Shown here piece by piece: positions 22,949 to 26,051 of a stretch of DNA of 26,051 bases. The notes under the pieces are model-generated. The model had not been told where the DNA came from, ran no database searches, and worked only from the letters and a program-made list of their open reading frames with translations. The first letter of the stretch is position 1. Each line of letters opens with the position of its first letter. The DNA is taken from the IMG/VR virus record IMGVR_UViG_3300020474_000091, positions 1 through 26,051 of that record. One strand, 5' to 3'. This DNA comes from a virus. A program made the position numbers and the translations under genes.

Positions 22949-24606
22949 TAGTAGTTCCACATATAACCAACTTCTTCTTGCTTGTCGCCATATTCCCACA
23001 GGTTTCCATCTGCGTCAAGGAAGGTATCATCACCCAACCCATCATCAACAAACCCAAAGGGAGCCATGTCTTGCTCAATTTGATTACGTTGTTCTTCATA
23101 TATCCTCCTACGAACATCTTGATCAGTCATTTCTTTGAAGTAATCTTGCATGACTAACCATGCAAACAATACCATACACATAACAAGGTCATCATGATAT
23201 CCCTCGTCTGCTTCCCACGCCTGTTTCTTTTGTACAAACGTGGTAAGTTCTTGGAAGATATGGAAATCATTAAACAATAACTTATCTTCTTCAACAATTG
23301 CTTTTAGATTAGCACAACCTATCTTCTTCACAGTCACACTCATCTTAACACCTAGTTGAGTCTTGTTTCCTGAAAACCCTTGACCAACCACTTGACCTGC
23401 TCTACCACGCATTGCACACATGAGAATGTTAGGATACTCAAGATCGTAGTTAAGAGTTGTAGCAATAGAGTCTCCAATATCATTTACTTCAACTAAGATA
23501 TATGGATTATTATATTCTTTTGCTACTCTAAAAATTACCGAGGGAAACAATACAGGCTTAATCTCATTATTTCTATATTTTGCAACGATCGTATACGGAA
23601 GCGTGGTGATATCAAACACGATGAAAGCACTATAGTCGCCACCGATTCCTCGGGCAACATCCACAGTAATGATATATTCGTGATCTTTTTCTGCTCGTGT
23701 AAAAACGTCAAGTCCTGCATTGCTACTAATGGGGTCTGCGAAAGGTATAAGTTGTAGTTTTGCTGGACTGATTAAAGTATCAGCAGAACCAAGGAAGTCA
23801 CATTCAAATTCTTGTGCGAACTGTCTGGGTGACGTGTTTTTAATTGTCTCCTCTTTCCATTTAGCATCTCTACCTGGAACTTGTGACCAATGTACTTCGT
23901 TTGTAACATAATTATTTTTATCACGTCTAGCATCCTCCCACATCTTGTAGAAGTGATTCATACCGTTAGGTGTAGATATAACAATTACTTTCGTTGACTT
24001 ACCAGAAGTAATAGTAGGATAAACAGAGGCAAAGAATTGCTCCGCAACATGGTTTGGAACGAAAGCGAATTCGTCGAGGAAGAGGATATTGAATGACATG
24101 CCTCGGACAGCACTTGCAGACGTAGAAGCAGCCAGTATCTTTGATCCATTCTCTAACTCCACATTACCTTTATTCCACACCAGTATACCATGCTGCATCC
24201 ACTTGGGCAAATTCTCATATGCTAACTGAAGACGACCAAGTAGTTCCCTTGCGGTAGATGCTTTGTTAGCCAGAATACCAATGTTAACACTGTCGTAGAA
24301 GATAGCATAATACAGCAAGTAAGCAACAACAGTGGTTGATTTGCCAGTTTGTCGAGGAAGTTTTGCAATGTTAAACCTATTGTTATGGAAATCTTTTAAA
24401 ATCTTTTTTTGAAAATCATACATGTTGAAAGGCACTAGACCTTCATCAAGAGAAATGATTTTTATATAATGAGTAGCAAAGTATATTGGATCGTTTTTAC
24501 ATTTAACCCATTCATTTATTTGCTTCTTTGTGAATTGGATCTGCGTACCCGCTTTTTTCAGATTCGGGTTACCCAGATATATTTCGTTTGTAGACACAAC
24601 GATCAC
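22948..24606 (-). CDS. 17: gp17 terminase large subunit
   Basis: 552 residues; T4 gp17 is 610. It is the packaging motor: an N-terminal ATPase pumps DNA through the portal and a C-terminal RNase H-like nuclease cuts concatemers. Walker A PRQTGKST is at about 84-91, Walker B ILFLDEFAF near 174-182 and the coupling motif VISTPNG near 209-215. Nuclease acidic residues lie in TVDVARGIGGDYS (D316), ILVEVND (E373) and GYHDDLVM (D472). The start given is GTG at 24606; a second GTG lies three codons later, and no ribosome binding site favours either. It follows pebS with a 15-nt gap. gp16 is not seen here. Confidence 0.96.
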   Translation of the reverse strand: MIVVSTNEIYLGNPNLKKAGTQIQFTKKQINEWVKCKNDPIYFATHYIKIISLDEGLVPFNMYDFQKKILKDFHNNRFNIAKLPRQTGKSTTVVAYLLYYAIFYDSVNIGILANKASTARELLGRLQLAYENLPKWMQHGILVWNKGNVELENGSKILAASTSASAVRGMSFNILFLDEFAFVPNHVAEQFFASVYPTITSGKSTKVIVISTPNGMNHFYKMWEDARRDKNNYVTNEVHWSQVPGRDAKWKEETIKNTSPRQFAQEFECDFLGSADTLISPAKLQLIPFADPISSNAGLDVFTRAEKDHEYIITVDVARGIGGDYSAFIVFDITTLPYTIVAKYRNNEIKPVLFPSVIFRVAKEYNNPYILVEVNDIGDSIATTLNYDLEYPNILMCAMRGRAGQVVGQGFSGNKTQLGVKMSVTVKKIGCANLKAIVEEDKLLFNDFHIFQELTTFVQKKQAWEADEGYHDDLVMCMVLFAWLVMQDYFKEMTDQDVRRRIYEEQRNQIEQDMAPFGFVDDGLGDDTFLDADGNLWEYGDKQEEVGYMWNY

Positions 24607-24618
24607 TAGTAGTAATAC

Positions 24619-24626
24619 TATTTAGA
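24619..24626 (-). promoter_or_regulatory. Late-promoter-like TCTAAATA before gp17
   Basis: Minus-strand TCTAAATA overlapping the pebS stop region, 12 nt upstream of the assigned gp17 start. It shares the CTAAATA core seen before gp3 and the gp67-like gene. Confidence 0.3.
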
Positions 24627-25263
24627 TAGCATAAGGAAAGAAGAATTCATCCATCATAAGGTTTGCATTATCCTTACCAAAATTACTAGACATATATCCT
24701 AAGATAGGATCTAGTTTTTTCATGTAAGTATCAAAGTCTTGATAGAAATTTATATCTTCTCCAGTAGGTTGTGCTTCATAAACCATCTTACGATAGGTTT
24801 CAAGGTATTGTTTAAAATCAGGTAGATACTGATCAACTTCATCGAAGGTGCAATACCTCACAAAAATATTCTCTGAAAAATGATTACCCATCTCAAAGAA
24901 ACGATAGTCTCTATCAGCTTTAGGTAAACCATCCACAGAGAATACATGTCCTTCTACTGGATGCTGAAAATCAAATACTATGATGACTTTCTTTTCAAAG
25001 AACCCCATGAGATCCATACCAAAACAGGGAAGATTATGTCCTGTCTTGGGATAGATTACATTGTTGTAGATATTTGATTTATCATTTTGAATATCTACTT
25101 GTCTTGATTTTATAAAATGTGGAGCAGTAAAAATGTCTGCTGTTAAAGTAAGATCATTCTTACCTTTCCATTCACACCATCGTGAATCAAATTTAAACTC
25201 AGGGAAAACTTCATCAAGAACTTTTTTATAATTAACCCAGAGATCAACTGTATTTATCATCAT
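24622..25263 (-). CDS. pebS: Phycoerythrobilin synthase (ferredoxin-dependent bilin reductase)
   Basis: 213 residues. PebS is a phage enzyme that reduces biliverdin IXa to phycoerythrobilin in two two-electron steps using ferredoxin, a job that cyanobacteria divide between PebA and PebB. The diagnostic segments are present: YPKTGHNLPCFGMDLMGF, KKVIIVFDFQHPVEGHVFSV, FFEMGNHFSENIFVRYC and DTYMKKLDPILGYM. Two aspartates, D84 in GMDLM and D185 in KKLDP, match by position the catalytic D105 and D206 of phage P-SSM2 PebS. The start overlaps the 33-residue gene by 20 nt; the second ATG (25260) is an equal alternative. No ribosome binding site is seen. The biliverdin-forming heme oxygenase is not in this window. 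It probably supports host light harvesting or redox during infection. Confidence 0.92.
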   Translation of the reverse strand: MMINTVDLWVNYKKVLDEVFPEFKFDSRWCEWKGKNDLTLTADIFTAPHFIKSRQVDIQNDKSNIYNNVIYPKTGHNLPCFGMDLMGFFEKKVIIVFDFQHPVEGHVFSVDGLPKADRDYRFFEMGNHFSENIFVRYCTFDEVDQYLPDFKQYLETYRKMVYEAQPTGEDINFYQDFDTYMKKLDPILGYMSSNFGKDNANLMMDEFFFPYAI

Positions 25264-25345
25264 AAGTTAGTATAGCATATATCACAAAACTCACTGCTAC
25301 TATGAGAATGAATACCATAATATTTACGCTATGTACTACAGGCAT
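25244..25345 (-). CDS. Single-pass membrane micro-protein (33 aa)
   Basis: Read from the DNA: ATG at 25345, TGA at 25244-25246, 33 residues starting MPVVHSVNIMVFILIVAVSF and ending LTYDDKYS. A hydrophobic stretch of about 19 residues predicts one transmembrane helix. The ATG directly follows the stop of the signal-peptide gene (TAAATG), and the 3' end overlaps the pebS start by 20 nt. Function unknown; the coupling to pebS suggests co-expression. Confidence 0.65.
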   Translation of the reverse strand: MPVVHSVNIMVFILIVAVSFVIYAILTYDDKYS

Positions 25346-25660
25346 TTATTTCTTCTTCTGTAGTTTTTCTACTACTGTCGATGCCTGCATGGGTGCAATA
25401 TCATTTAATCCGTTAGCATCAAACCAAGGTGCTTCTTCCCATGAGAAACCTTCACCAAAAGTATTATCAGGAGCCATCACATACCAATGACATTTAGCAT
25501 CAGGTATATCAACAGCACATACTGCCCAGTCATCTGCCCACTGAGGAACTTGTACATACATTACTGGTAAATGATTTGCACCAGCAATACTTGGTAATCC
25601 TATTAAGACTCCCCATACCAAAGTCAATACAAACCCTATAGTAGCTAACTTACGTTTCAT
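25346..25660 (-). CDS. Small exported or membrane-anchored protein, function unknown
   Basis: 104 residues. A basic start (MKRKLATIG) followed by a hydrophobic segment (FVLTLVWGVLIGLPSIAGA) forms a signal peptide or N-terminal anchor, possibly cleaved after AGA. The mature part is rich in W, D and P (VPQWADDWAVCAVDIPDAKC, then HWYV) with two cysteines that could form a disulfide outside the cytoplasm. The C-terminus is basic (VEKLQKKK). It overlaps the 27-residue gene by ATGA. I do not recognise the family. Export to the periplasm suggests interaction with the host envelope or thylakoid, by inference. Confidence 0.7.
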   Translation of the reverse strand: MKRKLATIGFVLTLVWGVLIGLPSIAGANHLPVMYVQVPQWADDWAVCAVDIPDAKCHWYVMAPDNTFGEGFSWEEAPWFDANGLNDIAPMQASTVVEKLQKKK

Positions 25661-25740
25661 TTTTTAAACACCCCTAGTTTTGTTAAAAGATAAAGTGCTA
25701 GTACTGTCCAAAAGACAACTTCTAATCCAATGTTATTCAT
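25657..25740 (-). CDS. Single-pass membrane micro-protein (27 aa)
   Basis: Read from the DNA: ATG at 25740, TGA at 25657-25659, 27 residues starting MNNIGLEVVFWTVLALYLLT and ending in GVFKK. The central hydrophobic stretch predicts one transmembrane helix with a basic cytoplasmic end. The start is 2 nt after the stop of the cupin-like gene and the stop overlaps the next ATG (ATGA). The tight fit between two genes supports it despite its size. Confidence 0.6.
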   Translation of the reverse strand: MNNIGLEVVFWTVLALYLLTKLGVFKK

Positions 25741-25742
25741 AA

Positions 25743-26051
25743 TTATTCCCCCACTGAATGTATCACAGGATTTACATTCCTTAGTATATTATATAGATCC
25801 CTACATTCAGCGGTAGATACTGGATAGAACTCAGCACTAGGATCAAACCCATCATATCTCTTTGCCTGATTAATTACTATTGATCCATCAGGTCCTGAGA
25901 CTGACCTATGAAATGTATTACGTGGTATAACTAAACCACCACTATGTCTATTGAGATGTACTATATGATATTGATTCTTCCAATCTCTATTGACTAACTC
26001 AAAGGTTCTCTCTCCCTGTACCACTCTGTTACAGTCGTCTTGAAAACTATG
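25743..26051 (-). CDS. Cupin-like protein (WxcM/FdtA type), 5' end outside window
   Basis: The frame is open to the window edge; the in-frame GTG at 26024 is not needed as a start. The visible 102 codons contain HSFQDDCNRVVQGERTFEL, IVHLNRHSGGLVIPRNTFHR and a further beta-rich stretch (GSIVINQAKRYDG), resembling the C-terminal half of small cupin sugar 3,4-ketoisomerases (WxcM, FdtA). Members isomerise dTDP-linked keto sugars; phage copies could modify host polysaccharide or phage glycans. The N-terminal half and the upstream context are missing, so substrate cannot be judged. The end GE(stop) is followed by the 27-residue membrane gene. Confidence 0.6.
   Translation of the reverse strand, partial: HSFQDDCNRVVQGERTFELVNRDWKNQYHIVHLNRHSGGLVIPRNTFHRSVSGPDGSIVINQAKRYDGFDPSAEFYPVSTAECRDLYNILRNVNPVIHSVGE

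Noticed and set aside
25251-25258. GATAAATA near the pebS start
   Set aside because: It consists of pebS codons just after its start, too far from any downstream gene start to act as a promoter.
1-26051. tRNA genes, CRISPR arrays, insertion sequences or integrase
   Set aside because: No clover-leaf-like sequence, regular spaced repeats, transposase or integrase motifs were found when reading the window.

Overview
This window is a piece of a T4-like myovirus genome, almost certainly a cyanophage infecting marine Prochlorococcus or Synechococcus. The evidence is a nearly complete T4-type run of structural and replication genes, AT-rich DNA, and genes typical of cyanophages: a PebS-type bilin reductase, a CobS-like AAA+ ATPase with a CobT-like VWA partner, a DUF3110-like protein and a 2OG-Fe(II) oxygenase. 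Every supported gene is on the minus strand, so transcription runs from high to low coordinates and no stretch over 300 bases lacks a gene.

In transcription order, the right end (about 26051-24622) is an accessory patch: a partial cupin-like protein, a 27-residue and a 33-residue membrane micro-protein, a signal-peptide protein and PebS. PebS would redirect host biliverdin to phycoerythrobilin. Next comes the head and tail block (24606-14303): terminase gp17, a small zinc-motif protein, tail sheath gp18 with an inserted beta-rich repeat region, tail tube gp19, portal gp20, a gp67-like core protein, prohead protease gp21, scaffold gp22 and major capsid gp23. T4-type late promoter sequences precede several of these genes. 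A strong intrinsic terminator after gp23 closes the block, and an extended -10 promoter follows it directly.

The middle (14202-6925) holds small coupled genes, gp3 (tail completion), UvsY, UvsW, a conserved protein of possible Sm-like fold, the late sigma factor gp55, and the Mre11/Rad50-like pair gp47/gp46. A 119-bp gap upstream of gp55 carries a sigma70-like promoter reading into gp55 and a near-consensus one on the opposite strand.

The left part (6935-1) holds a 2OG-Fe(II) oxygenase, the CobT-like protein (HExxH plus an intact VWA MIDAS), the CobS-like AAA+ ATPase, small genes, the sliding clamp gp45, the clamp loader gp44, two small ORFs, and the 5' end of a D12-class DNA adenine methyltransferase that overlaps the preceding ORF by 119 nt.

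The six short genes of 27-56 codons described here were read directly from the DNA; most are joined to neighbours by ATGA, TAATG or TAAATG junctions. The best candidates for unusual biology are the CobS/CobT-like AAA+/VWA-metalloprotease pair, PebS next to terminase, the enlarged tail sheath, the overlapping methyltransferase, and the opposing promoters upstream of gp55.
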